From Bedellia somnulentella (Eukaryota; Arthropoda; Insecta; Lepidoptera; Bedelliidae): a stretch of DNA of 64,000 bases. How positions within the stretch are numbered: position 1 is the stretch's first letter; every line of letters begins with the position of its first letter. A program made the translations under genes and the position numbers. The DNA lies in contig CAUYWD010000088.1 in the NCBI GenBank assembly GCA_963576735.1, positions 1-64,000 on the forward strand. Direction: 5' to 3'. Of this stretch, positions 1 to 9,398 are shown piece after piece. The notes beneath the pieces were generated by a model that saw nothing but the letters and a program-made list of their open reading frames with translations, did no database searches and was not told where the DNA came from.

Positions 1-20
1 GAACAAAAAGATTTAAATTA
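1..20 (+). repeat. 3' tip of a tRNA-like retroposon copy
   Basis: The first 20 bases match the 3' end of the tRNA-like retroposon family seen whole at 55865-56313, where the tail reads gaacaaaaagatttaa. The copy is cut by the window edge. It sits exactly where homology with the inverted copy at 9399-9862 stops, so it is a separate insertion. Confidence 0.6.
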
Positions 21-502
21 AGTGTTATGATGATACTTCTTCGTTTAACAGCTAGCGAGTTAGTGGCATTACGACTTATTCAAATTAATAATAGCTGTCA
101 TTAAGTTTTGATATTGAAATAATAACACTTAATAACGGATCTTCTTTTTAAAGGTTCTGAAAAAGAGGATACTCCAAACAAGGAAACAGACAAACAAACA
201 GAGCCTTCAACGAGCGAGCCGGAAAAGGTAAAAAATATATATAAATTTGTCTTGCTTGACTAACATTGCTCTGTCTCTGGTCCCCCTTCTTAGTGTGATT
301 TATTTGAAAGGTACTCATGTATAAAACTATAAAATTGATGACTACAAACAGAGTGATAATATCAAGGTTCCAAGATTCATCCCGGATGAAATAACGTTTT
401 GATCAAATAACTATTGAATATAATTTTATTGACAGTGTAAAACAGCCATTATAAACGTGGTGCTTCAAAGTAGATCGGTGCACGATAGGGGGGTTTATAC
501 CA
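21..502 (+). repeat. Inverted-repeat arm, partner of 9399-9862
   Basis: About 480 bp here reappear as the reverse complement at 9399-9862 with high identity and a few small indels. The segment has no transposon termini and no long ORF. It contains the exon-like stretch 154-227. The partner copy lies in the loop of the large foldback element at 3555-17336. This arm may therefore be the donor locus and the other a captured copy, or both may be copies of an unseen parent. Direction of copying is inference. Confidence 0.8.
154..227 (+). other. Exon-like segment (K/E/T-rich), host-gene fragment candidate
   Basis: A 74-bp stretch is preceded by a T-rich tract ending in AG and followed by GTAAAA, so it has acceptor- and donor-like borders. 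Read in one frame it encodes 24 polar residues beginning SEKEDTPNKE, with no stop. It would enter with two leftover bases and exit in phase 0. The same segment with the same borders occurs inverted at 9660-9733. No neighbouring exon is visible and I do not recognise the protein. It could be an exon of a host gene duplicated with the inverted repeat, or a chance low-complexity ORF. Confidence 0.35.
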
Positions 503-1053
503 TACATACATGTCTTTTTTGAAGTCATATAAGTTACTAAGGTTGTTAACGGTTACGGAAGGGAACGAAAACATTGCAAGGAAACTCTCTTATTTTTACT
601 CTTTAATTTAAAAATTGTAGTCATGTGACACTGTATTCGTAGAAACCAGCAATAGGCCTGCCCCAATCTTGTTGATGCACTATCCAAGCAAAGTATTAAA
701 ATACCAGCTGACAAATATGTCATCAGGTATTCAGAATTATTTGTACTTCTGCCACCCCTTTGGGAATATACGGCATGAACGTTGAGTTCGGTTGAGTTGA
801 GTAACGAATAAAGAGAATATTGCCTGTTTTATTTTTCACTAGCTTTTTGCCCGCGACTACGTCCGCGTGGACTACATTTTTTGCATCCAGTTTACATCCA
901 AAATACCAAAACACTATCTAACTACACTAACTTCTGTTTTTTTGTATTTATATTCCCGTGGGCGTTGTAATAGATATAAAGAACATTGAGACTTTTTAAG
1001 TGATTATTGGCCGATGCAGTTGGACGGTTGGACGGACCCCATTCAACTTACAG
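503..1053. repeat. Degraded SINE remnants, no gene
   Basis: About 640-815 is a diverged partial copy of the tRNA-derived SINE seen whole at 43655-44023 (shared ggcctgcccc, actatccaagcaaa and a gggaatatacggcatgaacgtt-like end). Around 845-870 is a 'gcccgcgactacgtccgcgtgg' block that looks like a common insect interspersed-repeat motif. No coding signal is seen in the rest. Confidence 0.5.
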
Positions 1054-2329
1054 GAGAGCCACAGAATCTGAATTCAGACTAGTAGAATAACGTTCAGAAC
1101 GCTAGGCTTCTGAAAAGAAGACAAATTTGTGTAGTAAGATTTTATCTCAACAATTCATTTCACTGAAATCGGCCGCTAGGGTTACCCTTGCGATTGAAGG
1201 GTTAAAATCTCTTCATATTCAAATTTTTTGGTATGCATCATGTAGAACCATTAAATACAGTTTTTTTGATACCATACTTAAGGTGTGTAGAAGCTTTGGG
1301 TTCGTGTCAGAATATTTATATTTTTTTTGTACGTGAAATTGTTTTATCGTATTATTGAAGGGTTAAAATCTCTTCATATTAAAATATTATGGTATTTTTC
1401 TTGTAGTTTTTTTAATACGGTTCTTTTGATACCATACTCAAGGTGTGGAGAAGCTTTGGGTTCGTATCAGAATATTTATAATTTTTTTGTACGTGAAATT
1501 GTTTTATCGTATGATTGAAGGGTTAAAATCTCTTCATATTCAAATATTTTGGTATGCATCCAGTCGAACTATTTTATACGGTTATTTTGATACCATACTC
1601 AAGGTGTGTAGAAGCTTTGGGCAGATTTTATCACAACTATTCATTTCAATGAAATCGGCCGCTAGGGTTACCCTTGCGATTGAAGGGTTAAAAGCTCTTC
1701 ATATTCAAATATTTTATATAATAATATATAATATTATATAATAAAATCTGCCCAAAGCTTCTACACACCTTGAGTATGGTATCAAAAGAACCGTATTAAA
1801 TAGTTCTAAAGGATGCATACCAAAATATTTGAATATGAAGAGCTTTTAACCCTTCAATCGCAAGGGTAACCCTAGCGGCCGATTTCAGTGAAATGAATAG
1901 TTGTGATAAAATCTGCCCAAAGCTTCTACACACCTTGAGTATGGTATCAAAATAGCCGTATAAAATAGTTCTACAGGATGCATACCAAAATATTTGAATA
2001 TGAAGAGATTTTAACCCTTCAATCATACGATAAAACAATTTCACGTACAAAAAATATATAAATATTCTGACACGAACCCAAAGCTTCTACACACCTTAAG
2101 TATGGTATCAAAAAAACTGTATTTAATAGTTCTACATGATGCATACGAGTACCAAAAAATTTGAATATGAAGAGATTTTAACCCTTCAATCGCAAGGGTA
2201 ACCCTAGCGGCCGATTTCAGTGAAATGAATAGTTGAGATAAAATCTTACTACACAAATTTGTCTACTTTTCAGAAGCCTAGCGTTCTGAACGTTATTCCA
2301 CTAGTCTGAATACAGATTCTGTGGCTCTC
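1054..2329. repeat. 1.28 kb foldback hairpin with internal tandem repeats
   Basis: The two halves (about 1054-1735 and 1745-2329) are near-perfect reverse complements meeting at an AT-only centre near 1740. The ends read gagagccacagaatctga and its inverse. Each arm is built from repeats of roughly 130-160 bp that share gattgaagggttaaaatct, a ggtatgcat block and tagaagctttggg. All short ORFs here are repeats of the same segment in different frames. No transposase is present. It resembles a non-autonomous foldback/MITE-type element. No clear target duplication was found. Confidence 0.85.
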
Positions 2330-2344
2330 AGACGTCTTCATTCA

Positions 2345-2525
2345 GACAAATGGAATAAGCTATTAACACTACCCAAAAAGTGTAATAGAAACAAAGGAAT
2401 GAAGAATTTCGCACAAGTAGCTACTTGACATTATAGCTCAATTGGCAGAGCGACGAGGTCGTATACCCGGAGGTCGCGGATTCGATCCCCGCTAGTGTCG
2501 AAATTTTTCTTTCCTTTATTTATTA
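2345..2525 (+). repeat. tRNA-like retroposon, diverged single copy
   Basis: The copy has the family order: gaatttcgcac block, tRNA-like body (2427-2500), then aaatttttctttcctttatttatt. The tRNA-like body is more diverged than the other copies (acceptor GACATTA, T-arm gcggattcgatccccgc). It lies immediately downstream of the hairpin 1054-2329. Confidence 0.6.
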
Positions 2526-2773
2526 TAGTACTTCATCACTGGCTATGTAGTGTGGGTTTAGAATAGCAGTAACCCAGTTCATCCCACGGGTATCGTAAGA
2601 AGCGAGGCGACCTACTTAGGGCATAGATAGAGGCTTCTTTAAGTGAAGGTTATGTTAGTAGACGGCGAACTCGGAGAACTCATTTGGACCAAACAGAGAA
2701 TGTGCTCAAAAAGGCAGGTGTGCGAAGAATAAAGAACTGAATAACAGGTAAGAAAAAAAAAATGGATTTGAAC
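2526..2773. repeat. Diverged SINE-like sequence, no gene
   Basis: A block with gtgggtttagaatagcagtaacccag and 'aagaagcgaggcgac' resembles the SINE-like family present at 16228-16480 and 31735-31965. No coding signal is seen. Confidence 0.4.
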
Positions 2774-2865
2774 TAAACTGGAGAGTTTAAATCTTTTTGT
2801 TCATGAAGACCTCTTGTGGGGATTATTATTAATAAATAAAGAATAAATAAAGGAAAGAAAAATTT

Positions 2866-2935
2866 CGACACACGGGGATCGAACCCGCGACCTCGGGTGA
2901 ACGCCCCGACGCTCTGCCAACTGAGCCACCGTGTC
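2866..2935 (-). tRNA. tRNA-like body of a retroposon (not a host tRNA gene)
   Basis: Reverse-strand body with D-arm ggctcagttggcagagc and T-arm ggttcgatcccc. It is a diverged copy: the 3' acceptor strand has lost three bases relative to the copy at 3175-3246. Embedded in the repeat insertion 2786-3495, it is best read as a retroposon promoter region. Confidence 0.4.
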
Positions 2936-3174
2936 AATTGGCTGCCAGTGCGAAATTCCTCTATCCTTTATTTCTTTTTACACGTTTAAGTAGTGTTTGC
3001 GTTTCCTACCTCCGAATTATTACTAATTCGAAAGGCCACTTGTCTACCTTTTCAGATAGAATGCAAATGTTGAAAACGCCTAACTATCACATAATTTAAA
3101 TCTTTTTGTTCATGAAAACCTCATGTGGGGATTATTACTAATAAATAAAGAATAAATAAAGGAAAGAAAAATTT

Positions 3175-3246
3175 CGACACAGGCGGGGATCGAACCTGCG
3201 ACCTCGGGTGAACGCCCCGACGCTCTGCCAACTGAGCTACCGTGTC
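3175..3246 (-). tRNA. tRNA-like body of a retroposon (cloverleaf intact)
   Basis: The reverse strand folds as acceptor GACACGG/CTGTGTC, D-stem GCTC/GAGC, anticodon stem TCGGG/CCCGA with loop GCGTTCA, and a T-arm. Loop position 33 is C, not the near-universal U. It repeats the copy at 3387-3458 as the other arm of a hairpin, so it is a retroposon part. Confidence 0.45.
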
Positions 3247-3386
3247 AATTGGCTGCCAGTGCGAAATTCCTTCTTTCCTTTCCTTTCCTTTCGAATTAGT
3301 AATAATTCGGAGGTAGGAAACGCTAACACTACTTAAACGTGTAAAAAGAAATAAAAGATAGAGGAATTTCGCACTGGCAGCCAATT

Positions 3387-3458
3387 GACACGGTAGCTCA
3401 ATTGGCAGAGCGTCGGGGTGTTCACCCGAGGTCGCGGGTTCGATCCCCGCCTGTGTCG
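3387..3458 (+). tRNA. tRNA-like body of a retroposon, Asn-type GTT anticodon
   Basis: This is the best cloverleaf of the family: acceptor GACACGG/CTGTGTC, D-stem GCTC/GAGC, anticodon stem TCGGG/CCCGA, loop GTGTTCA (GTT anticodon with U33), T-stem GCGGG/CCCGC. An internal pol III promoter is plausible (A box tagctcaattgg, B box ggttcgatcc). It lies within the insertion 2786-3495, so it is probably a retroposon head and not a cellular tRNA gene. Confidence 0.5.
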
Positions 3459-3554
3459 AAATTTTTCTTTTCTTTATTTATTCTTTATTTATTAGTAAAC
3501 TGGAGAGGTTAGCCAGGATCATAGAAAGTGGCAACTAATAGTCTCTGTCTACCT

Positions 3555-3860
3555 ATATATACAGGGTGTAATTGTAACGACTGTTTTCAATGAAAAGTAT
3601 GATTAATTATCACGTATAGAGGCAGAATTCATTGAAAACAAACACACTTATTTTTTTTCAAATTTTGTTAAAATTTGCACTAAGAAAGTAGTACTATTGA
3701 CACCAACAATCTCAATGTGTGCGTGAAACGCGATGACAAGGCGGGCAACTCAGCTGACAGCAGCGACCCGCCGTGACCCTTAACCGGCGGCCAAATCAAA
3801 TCAAGGCCAGTAAAGTAATCAATCGAACTTAGCTTCTAATATCTTCTTATTTTTTACATG
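3555..3860 (+). repeat. Left arm of foldback, outer part
   Basis: Reverse complement of about 16990-17336: shared blocks include attttcaaattttgttaaaa, gcactaagaaagtagtac and the outer terminus cagggtgtaattgtaacga. It stops at ttattatttg, where the plus-strand LINE begins. Confidence 0.8.
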
Positions 3861-3867
3861 TTATTAT

Positions 3868-4104
3868 TTGTTGAACAAGTTATTATCCCTTACACCGACC
3901 ACAGCATACCTTCTATGGAAAACCAAATCTGAACTAAAAGAAAAGGAATTATGTAAGTATGTGTGGCTCAAAAACGGCACAATATTTGTCCGTAAGACAG
4001 AAAATGATAAACCATACATTGTGCGCTCAATCAGCGACATAGATAGACTATCAGTGGATCAGCGAAAAAACTTGGTACGTACAACCAACCGCTTAACCCA
4101 ATAA
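3868..4104 (+). pseudogene. LINE ORF1 C-terminal remnant (FP-C-like domain)
   Basis: Seventy-eight codons remain of the nucleic-acid-binding ORF1 protein. The residues LLWKTKSELKEKELCKYVW followed by an RKTENDKP segment resemble the C-terminal domain shared by baculovirus FP proteins and many insect LINE ORF1 proteins. The N-terminal zinc finger and coiled coil are missing because the element is 5' truncated at about 3861. It ends in TAA at 4102-4104 and overlaps the ORF2 frame by 58 nt. The family match is from recognition, not a search. Confidence 0.6.
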
Positions 4105-7100
4105 ACACGACATCGGCTCTAAATCAACGGATACGAAACTACCCTACTCAGAAGAAAACTAATAACTTGCCAACAGATGACCCACATACGTATATAACTG
4201 AAACAAACCATTTGAATTGGAATGATTTTACCATAGACGTACCAAAAAACCAAAACAGACTTCTAATACTCCATGTTAACATATGCTCACTGATAAAAAG
4301 GCACGCCAATATTGAATATGTAATCCAGTCAAGTGCAAAACTTATTCATCTTATCGTCATCACAGAGGTAAACATAACAGAATCGATTAAAAACCTGTTT
4401 GAAATCACTGACTACTCGATGTACACGGATCTAAGAAGTAATCGGCGCGGAGGTAGCATCGTCATATACGCCCATAAAAGCATTTCCTTCACAAGATTGC
4501 CTACTAAGATGTGTCATTGTGAATCAATAATAGGGAAGATTCAAACAAGTGATAACTATGAGTTTGTTCTATGCGCCATATACAGACCGCCGAATCTAAA
4601 TAAGACTAATTTTATTAGTGAACTCTCATGTGTCTTAAACAAGTTACCCCAAAAATCTAATTGTGTTTTAACAGGAGACTTAAATATTGATATTTGTGAC
4701 CTGAACCCTACTTTGAGTGCTTATCTAAATACACTAAGTGAATTTGGTTTTGAGTGTTGTATCAGCCAGTATACGCGTGTTCACGAAGGTAAGCGCGGCA
4801 TATCCAAATCGTGCTTAGACCATTTTTTCTTCCGAGATTCATGTTTCGGTAAATTTTATCATAGTGTGCGATCAGCTGTAATAAGCGATGCACTAGCCGA
4901 TCATTACATTACCGGGTTCTCACTAGTGAGCCAGAACCCAATAAGTAAAGCCCATCGATTTAAGACTGTGTATAAACTAGATAACAAAAAAGTGATAAGT
5001 GAGCTATCCCAAATAGACTGGAATGTGATATTATATAATGATGATCCAAATAAAATATTAGACTACATAGTGGATCAATTTAATCATGTTTATAAAAAAT
5101 GTCAATATAGCTTAAAAATAGATTTAAATAAAAACCAGGACTGCAACTGGATAAATAATAAAATATTATACATGAGTAATAAGAAAAAAGAATTATTTCA
5201 GATATGGAAAAACGACGAAAGCAATAAAATAAATAGATTAATTTACAATAATTATAGAAACAAAACTAACAAGATTTTAAATAATACTAGGAATAACTAT
5301 ATAAAACGAGATATATGTAATAATCTAAAAAACTCGAAAAAAGTTTGGCAAATAATTAATAGATTGTGTGGTAAAATTGTTAGTGCCTTAGACGATGTAT
5401 TATTAAGATTATTTAAAGTTAAGCCAAATGAATTAGCAAATAAATTTGCACAGGAATTTCAGCATAATATTGATATTGTTAGTAACTCATGTCGTTTGCC
5501 CTTGCTCGACAAAAATACATTCACAAGACTACCAGACCTTTCAATGAGATTAAATAAGTTAGATGAGGAGATTCTGTATAAAATTATATTAAGCATAGAC
5601 GATAGCAAAAGTCCAGGTCACGATAAAATTCGTGCAAAAGATCTAAAAAAGATGGCTAATGTAATGACACCCGTACTTACCCACTTAATCAACTCATGTA
5701 TCACCAAGTCTATATACCCAGATAAACTTAAAGTAGGTATTGTACGTCCTATATTCAAAAAAGGCAGTCGCTTGGACACGAACAATTATAGGCCTATAAC
5801 GATACTCTCTTGTATAGACAAAATCATTGAAAGGTACTTAGGGCGTGAAATTAATAAGTTCTTGTCGAGCAATGGCATACTGCATGAGCGGCAGTTTGGG
5901 TTTCAGAGAAATAAAAGTACATCACAGCTTCTTGAGCAGTTTTGTGATGAAGTGAATAGTTATCTGGACAAAAAAAATCATGTAATTGCGATATTTATTG
6001 ACTTTAGTAAAGCGTTTGATGTTTTAAGGTATAATATACTGTACACAAAGATGCAGCAAAATGGTATACAGGGCCCGTTGTTGGAATTATTAAAAAATTA
6101 CCATAGAAACAGATTCACTGCTGTAAACATAGCTGGGGAACTGAGTAAAATGATACCTACAACCAAGGGCACAGCTCAAGGTTCAATAATCGGTCCGACA
6201 GAGTACCTCATCTATGTAAATGACATGTGTAATATTTTTAAATACAGCTCGGTATACCAATTTGCTGATGACACATGTTTGTTAGTTGCTAATGATAAGC
6301 CACAGGTAGCACAGGAGCATATACAGCACGACTTTGACCAGCTGTGTAAGTGGTCACATGACATGGGACTAGCCATAAATTATAACAAAACCAAAATTAT
6401 GCATATACATTCTCCGTTTTTGAAAACAAATCATATCACTAAAGTTAAAGCCCACGAACACAGCTGTTTACACGGGAGTGCTGGTGTGTGTGCTTGTGAT
6501 TATTTGGAATTGGTAAACCAGCATGTGTACTTGGGCATAACAATCGACCATAAATTCAATTGGGGACCCCACATCGATCATGTCTGTACTAAACTCAGAG
6601 CGATAGTGGCAAAATTAAATATTCTGAAATACAAGTTACCGTATGGCACCCTAAGGATACTGTATATGGCATTAGCAGATTCAACAATTAATTACGGCCT
6701 TTCTTGTTATGGTAGAACATACAAAACATATCTATGCAAAATATATGATTTACAAACAAGAATCTTAAAACTAATTGTACCTTTAAAAACTAAACATATT
6801 TACAAAGACAGGTATGATGAGCTATTTGAATTCTGCAAAGTATTTAATGTCTTCGATAAAGTAAAAATTAATATTATTTCAGCATATCATAAACAAATTA
6901 ACAATCTAAGTAGAAACAAAAGAAGTGATAATTTAAGATCTCTGTCATATATGCCGCTGTATTCAAAACCTAAATGTAATAATATGTATGGAGAAAGAGT
7001 ATGGAGCTACATCATGCCAAATATGCTTAACAATCTACCGAAAACTATTGTAACGAAACTGCAAAATAAAAATAAAACTCAGGTTTTATCTATATTAAAA

Positions 7101-7130
7101 AATCATTTTTCTAAATGCTGTGATGTATAA
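4047..7130 (+). CDS. LINE ORF2: AP endonuclease and reverse transcriptase
   Basis: Open for over 1,000 codons from 4047; the reliably LINE-like part starts near 4167. The apurinic-like endonuclease shows LHVNICSL, VITEVNI, IYRPPN, GDLNIDI, SCLDHFF and ADHYIT in order (about 35-250 residues from 4167). Reverse transcriptase follows, with YRPITILSCIDKIIER, GFQRNKST, IFIDFSKAFD, KGTAQGSIIGP and the catalytic QFADDTC at about 6261-6272. A C-terminal LINE-specific region follows RT. No internal stop is present, so this copy could encode active enzyme. There is no ATG upstream of the endonuclease, so expression probably depends on frameshifting from ORF1. The first Met is well inside the endonuclease. 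Confidence 0.9.
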   Translation, partial: TISGSAKKLGTYNQPLNPINTTSALNQRIRNYPTQKKTNNLPTDDPHTYITETNHLNWNDFTIDVPKNQNRLLILHVNICSLIKRHANIEYVIQSSAKLIHLIVITEVNITESIKNLFEITDYSMYTDLRSNRRGGSIVIYAHKSISFTRLPTKMCHCESIIGKIQTSDNYEFVLCAIYRPPNLNKTNFISELSCVLNKLPQKSNCVLTGDLNIDICDLNPTLSAYLNTLSEFGFECCISQYTRVHEGKRGISKSCLDHFFFRDSCFGKFYHSVRSAVISDALADHYITGFSLVSQNPISKAHRFKTVYKLDNKKVISELSQIDWNVILYNDDPNKILDYIVDQFNHVYKKCQYSLKIDLNKNQDCNWINNKILYMSNKKKELFQIWKNDESNKINRLIYNNYRNKTNKILNNTRNNYIKRDICNNLKNSKKVWQIINRLCGKIVSALDDVLLRLFKVKPNELANKFAQEFQHNIDIVSNSCRLPLLDKNTFTRLPDLSMRLNKLDEEILYKIILSIDDSKSPGHDKIRAKDLKKMANVMTPVLTHLINSCITKSIYPDKLKVGIVRPIFKKGSRLDTNNYRPITILSCIDKIIERYLGREINKFLSSNGILHERQFGFQRNKSTSQLLEQFCDEVNSYLDKKNHVIAIFIDFSKAFDVLRYNILYTKMQQNGIQGPLLELLKNYHRNRFTAVNIAGELSKMIPTTKGTAQGSIIGPTEYLIYVNDMCNIFKYSSVYQFADDTCLLVANDKPQVAQEHIQHDFDQLCKWSHDMGLAINYNKTKIMHIHSPFLKTNHITKVKAHEHSCLHGSAGVCACDYLELVNQHVYLGITIDHKFNWGPHIDHVCTKLRAIVAKLNILKYKLPYGTLRILYMALADSTINYGLSCYGRTYKTYLCKIYDLQTRILKLIVPLKTKHIYKDRYDELFEFCKVFNVFDKVKINIISAYHKQINNLSRNKRSDNLRSLSYMPLYSKPKCNNMYGERVWSYIMPNMLNNLPKTIVTKLQNKNKTQVLSILKNHFSKCCDV
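4065..4071 (+). promoter_or_regulatory. Candidate -1 frameshift slippery heptamer A AAA AAC
   Basis: In the ORF1 frame the codons read CGA AAA AAC TTG, giving X XXY YYZ = A AAA AAC at 4065-4071. ORF2 lies in the -1 frame, is open from 4047 (after TAG at 4044-4046), and has no ATG before the endonuclease domain. Slippage here would join ORF1 to ORF2. A weak stem (ttggt with accaa at 4072-4090) lies just downstream. Placement is seen; function is inferred. Confidence 0.55.
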
Positions 7131-7314
7131 ATGCACATGTCTTTTTTCTATTTGTTTAATGTATTGTTTTTAGAATATAAGTATACATAAATATGTATTT
7201 AAATAAAAAGCCGAGCTGACAGTCTAATAAAAATCTAAAAGGTTTTCAGACTGTCTGGCCAAGTGTTGTAAATATTTTTTGAAATAAACAGTGTTAAATT
7301 TAAAAAAAAATTTT
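7131..7314 (+). repeat. LINE 3' UTR and A/T tail
   Basis: Non-coding tail with cttttttctatttgtttaat and an inverted-looking gacagtctaat/agactgtctgg pair at 7220-7257 that could form a stem near the 3' end, as used by some LINE reverse transcriptases for recognition (inference). Confidence 0.5.
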
Positions 7315-8705
7315 TTTTTTATTTGACGTGATAAATTTGAATAACACTACCACATAGTTAATACTGCGTTGAAATGCGGCAGTATGTTCAGAGAAAAATT
7401 CATAATTCGTAAACATCGATCGCCGCGAAATTCAAAATCTGCATGTATCAAGTCGGGCGGGCTTGTCGGCATTTTATCAAAGGAACAGTATTAGTACTAA
7501 GTTAGTTGTTTGTAGCTCATTGTGTTTGTGTCGCTTATGATTGGATGTCACTTTGATTTTTCGCATTAATTTTCGGAGTGTGAGTTCAGTTTCAGTATCT
7601 TGTGTTGTGATTGTGTTGAGTAAATACGGCGTACACGAACCAGCAAAGAAAGAACGGAGATGGTGCGGCTTTATGCTATTGCCGGAGATAATTTAAATTT
7701 GGCTCGAGAGCTAGAGAGGGTAGTCGTGTTATGGTAACATTCAGTGTTGGTGTTTTATAATGTTAATTCTCAAAATGTTCTGCGTTTTGCGCAAACAAAG
7801 GTGATAGCCCGGATCTGCCACTCACTGCCAATCAAAACGGGGTGAGTTATTTTTATTCATATTTTTTAGTTAACTGTGATACAGTACAGATACACCCGTT
7901 TAGAGCCCTTTAGCCCCGAGAGAGTTTAGTATACACTAAGAACTCCTCCAATTTCTATGTCGGTTAATGAATTAATAAGTATCTCTTGCGCACTTTATTT
8001 TATGCCACGTAAATGCATCGTTTCGAGGGTCTCTATTTGTTTTTAACTTTATTATCTTACGCTCATGAAGGACATACATTACATACATACTCACGCCGTT
8101 AGTTCCTATTGGGGAAGGCAGAGACATTCGATCGCCACTTCGTACGATCCTGGCAAACCTCTCTAGCTTTGTTTTCTCAATCTTTTCATACATGCTATGC
8201 TATCAATCTTTTCATACATGCTCTTTTATTCTTCACACATTTTTATTTACTTGAAAATGTTTGAATTACACTACCCCATATTTAATACTGGATTGAAATA
8301 CGAGGCGACTAAGACCACAGCCTCACCAGGCGCGGCGATAATTTCAAAGAAAAATCAAATGTAAACATGGCCGCGAAATTCAAATTTGCATTGCTGTCAT
8401 AGTGCGGTTCATAGTATGAACTTCATACGGTCACGAGCAAGTGTGCGCAAGACTAGAAGGTCACATGACGCGCTCGCTGTTCTCTGTGTGTGGGTGAGAC
8501 ATTATACGGGTAGGAGTGTGTGCGCTAGGCTAGTGTAGATGACCACAGTTTTCCATCTGATGGAGAAAGTAAGTTTTTCTGCTAAAGCGGTTTTAACCTT
8601 TTTGTTTATCTCATATGGTGGATATTTAGCATTAAAGTTTACTATACGTATTAATATTGAAGTAACAATCGCCGTCAAACTAACACGCTGTATATGTATG
8701 TTGGT
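7315..8705 (+). repeat. Left arm of foldback, inner part
   Basis: Reverse complement of 16990 down to 15937, then 11520 to 11313, then 10620 to 10205. The continuous arm preserves the empty sites of the minus-strand LINE (near 7955) and of the tRNA-like insertion (near 8163). Within it, 8070-8195 is a SINE-like block (catacatacatactcacgcc, gatcctggcaaacc). ORFs here are shadows. Confidence 0.8.
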
Positions 8706-9398
8706 GACTGACTACCAAAATCATTTATATTGTAACCTGCTCCCCGCTTTATCCGCTCCCCGTTTACTTCCAAAAGTGGCCGATGATTTTTTTATTATGA
8801 TGCTCTGGTTACCGCTTCTTAGGATTTATGCCCATGGGTTTTGTCATAGCCATAGCATTGGCAAATCGTTTGTGTATATGTAGGTCAGAAATCTTTTGGC
8901 AATACTTACCGCATCAGTGTCCAAGATTTCGTGATAATAATGAGGTTCTTCGGTGGACTGCGAAATAAATAAAAATTGAAAATCATTCCAAAAATGGGCA
9001 AAACTTAATAAACTACGAAAATATTTACGTTACACTGACGATGGGGTTTCGAGACCCATAATCAACAAGCTCAATTTTACAATCCTTATCTCGTCCAACT
9101 CCTAAAAATAGATACGAAATTCTGGTTCTGCAGCTCTGGCTACCCCTTTTTGGGATTTGTACTCTTGAGTATATTTTTGTATGCTCTCATAATATTACTA
9201 TTATTTCAAAGTTAACTTCAAACGTTTTGCCAGAAGTTAAGCAAACCTAAGGGCAGTCAAAATTTGGGTGTGTAAATAAAATAACAGATGCCGTACTTTT
9301 TTAAAGGATCAAATATTTCTTAGATATCCTCTGCTTTAGAGGGCTCGTGAATCGTTTACTCCTGGAGTGTTTGACTGCCAATTTCACCGCTATCGTCG
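8706..9398. other. Foldback loop, left portion; no gene
   Basis: Contains diverged SINE-like blocks (8805-8850 and 9115-9185, with 'ctggctaccccttttt' and 'gggatttgtactcttgagta'). A 114-codon ORF at 8539-8883 crosses the arm/loop boundary and has no recognisable domain; I treat it as chance. No promoter or gene is seen. Confidence 0.5.

Larger units (their letters stand above)
2786..3495. mobile_element. Composite insertion of three tRNA-like retroposon units, 12-bp target duplication
   Basis: The insert is bounded by TAAACTGGAGAG at 2774-2785 and 3496-3507, an exact 12-bp duplication. Inside are one complete minus-strand unit (about 2786-3098), a second minus-strand unit (3099-3290), then a plus-strand unit (3291-3495) that is the inverse of the second, so 3121-3495 forms a hairpin. 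Each unit carries a tRNA-like body (2866-2935, 3175-3246, 3387-3458), an upstream ctacctccgaatt block and a tttaaatctttttgttcatg end. The duplication length is typical of target-primed retroposition. There is no ORF, so the element is non-autonomous. Confidence 0.7.
3861..7314 (+). mobile_element. Jockey/CR1-superfamily LINE, 5' truncated, ORF2 intact
   Basis: The element interrupts the left foldback arm. Arm sequence ttatttg is found at both junctions (the 3' copy follows an A/T-rich tail near 7305), consistent with a 6-7 bp target duplication. The uninterrupted sequence survives in the right arm near 16985. It begins inside ORF1, so it is 5' truncated, but ORF2 is full length. The 3' UTR (7131-7300) ends in aaataaacagtgttaaattt plus a short A run. 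Clade assignment (CR1/Jockey/Daphne-like) is from general domain order only. Confidence 0.85.

Noticed and set aside
1127..2256. Overlapping ORFs on both strands that encode similar IEGLKSLHIQIFW peptides
   Set aside because: They are translations of the tandem repeats within the hairpin 1054-2329. The same peptide appears on both strands because the arms are inverted copies. There is no start context, domain or conservation argument for a protein.
8539..8883. 114-codon ORF at the foldback arm/loop junction
   Set aside because: Part of it is foldback arm present inverted at 10205-10390, where the frame is not conserved; no domain.
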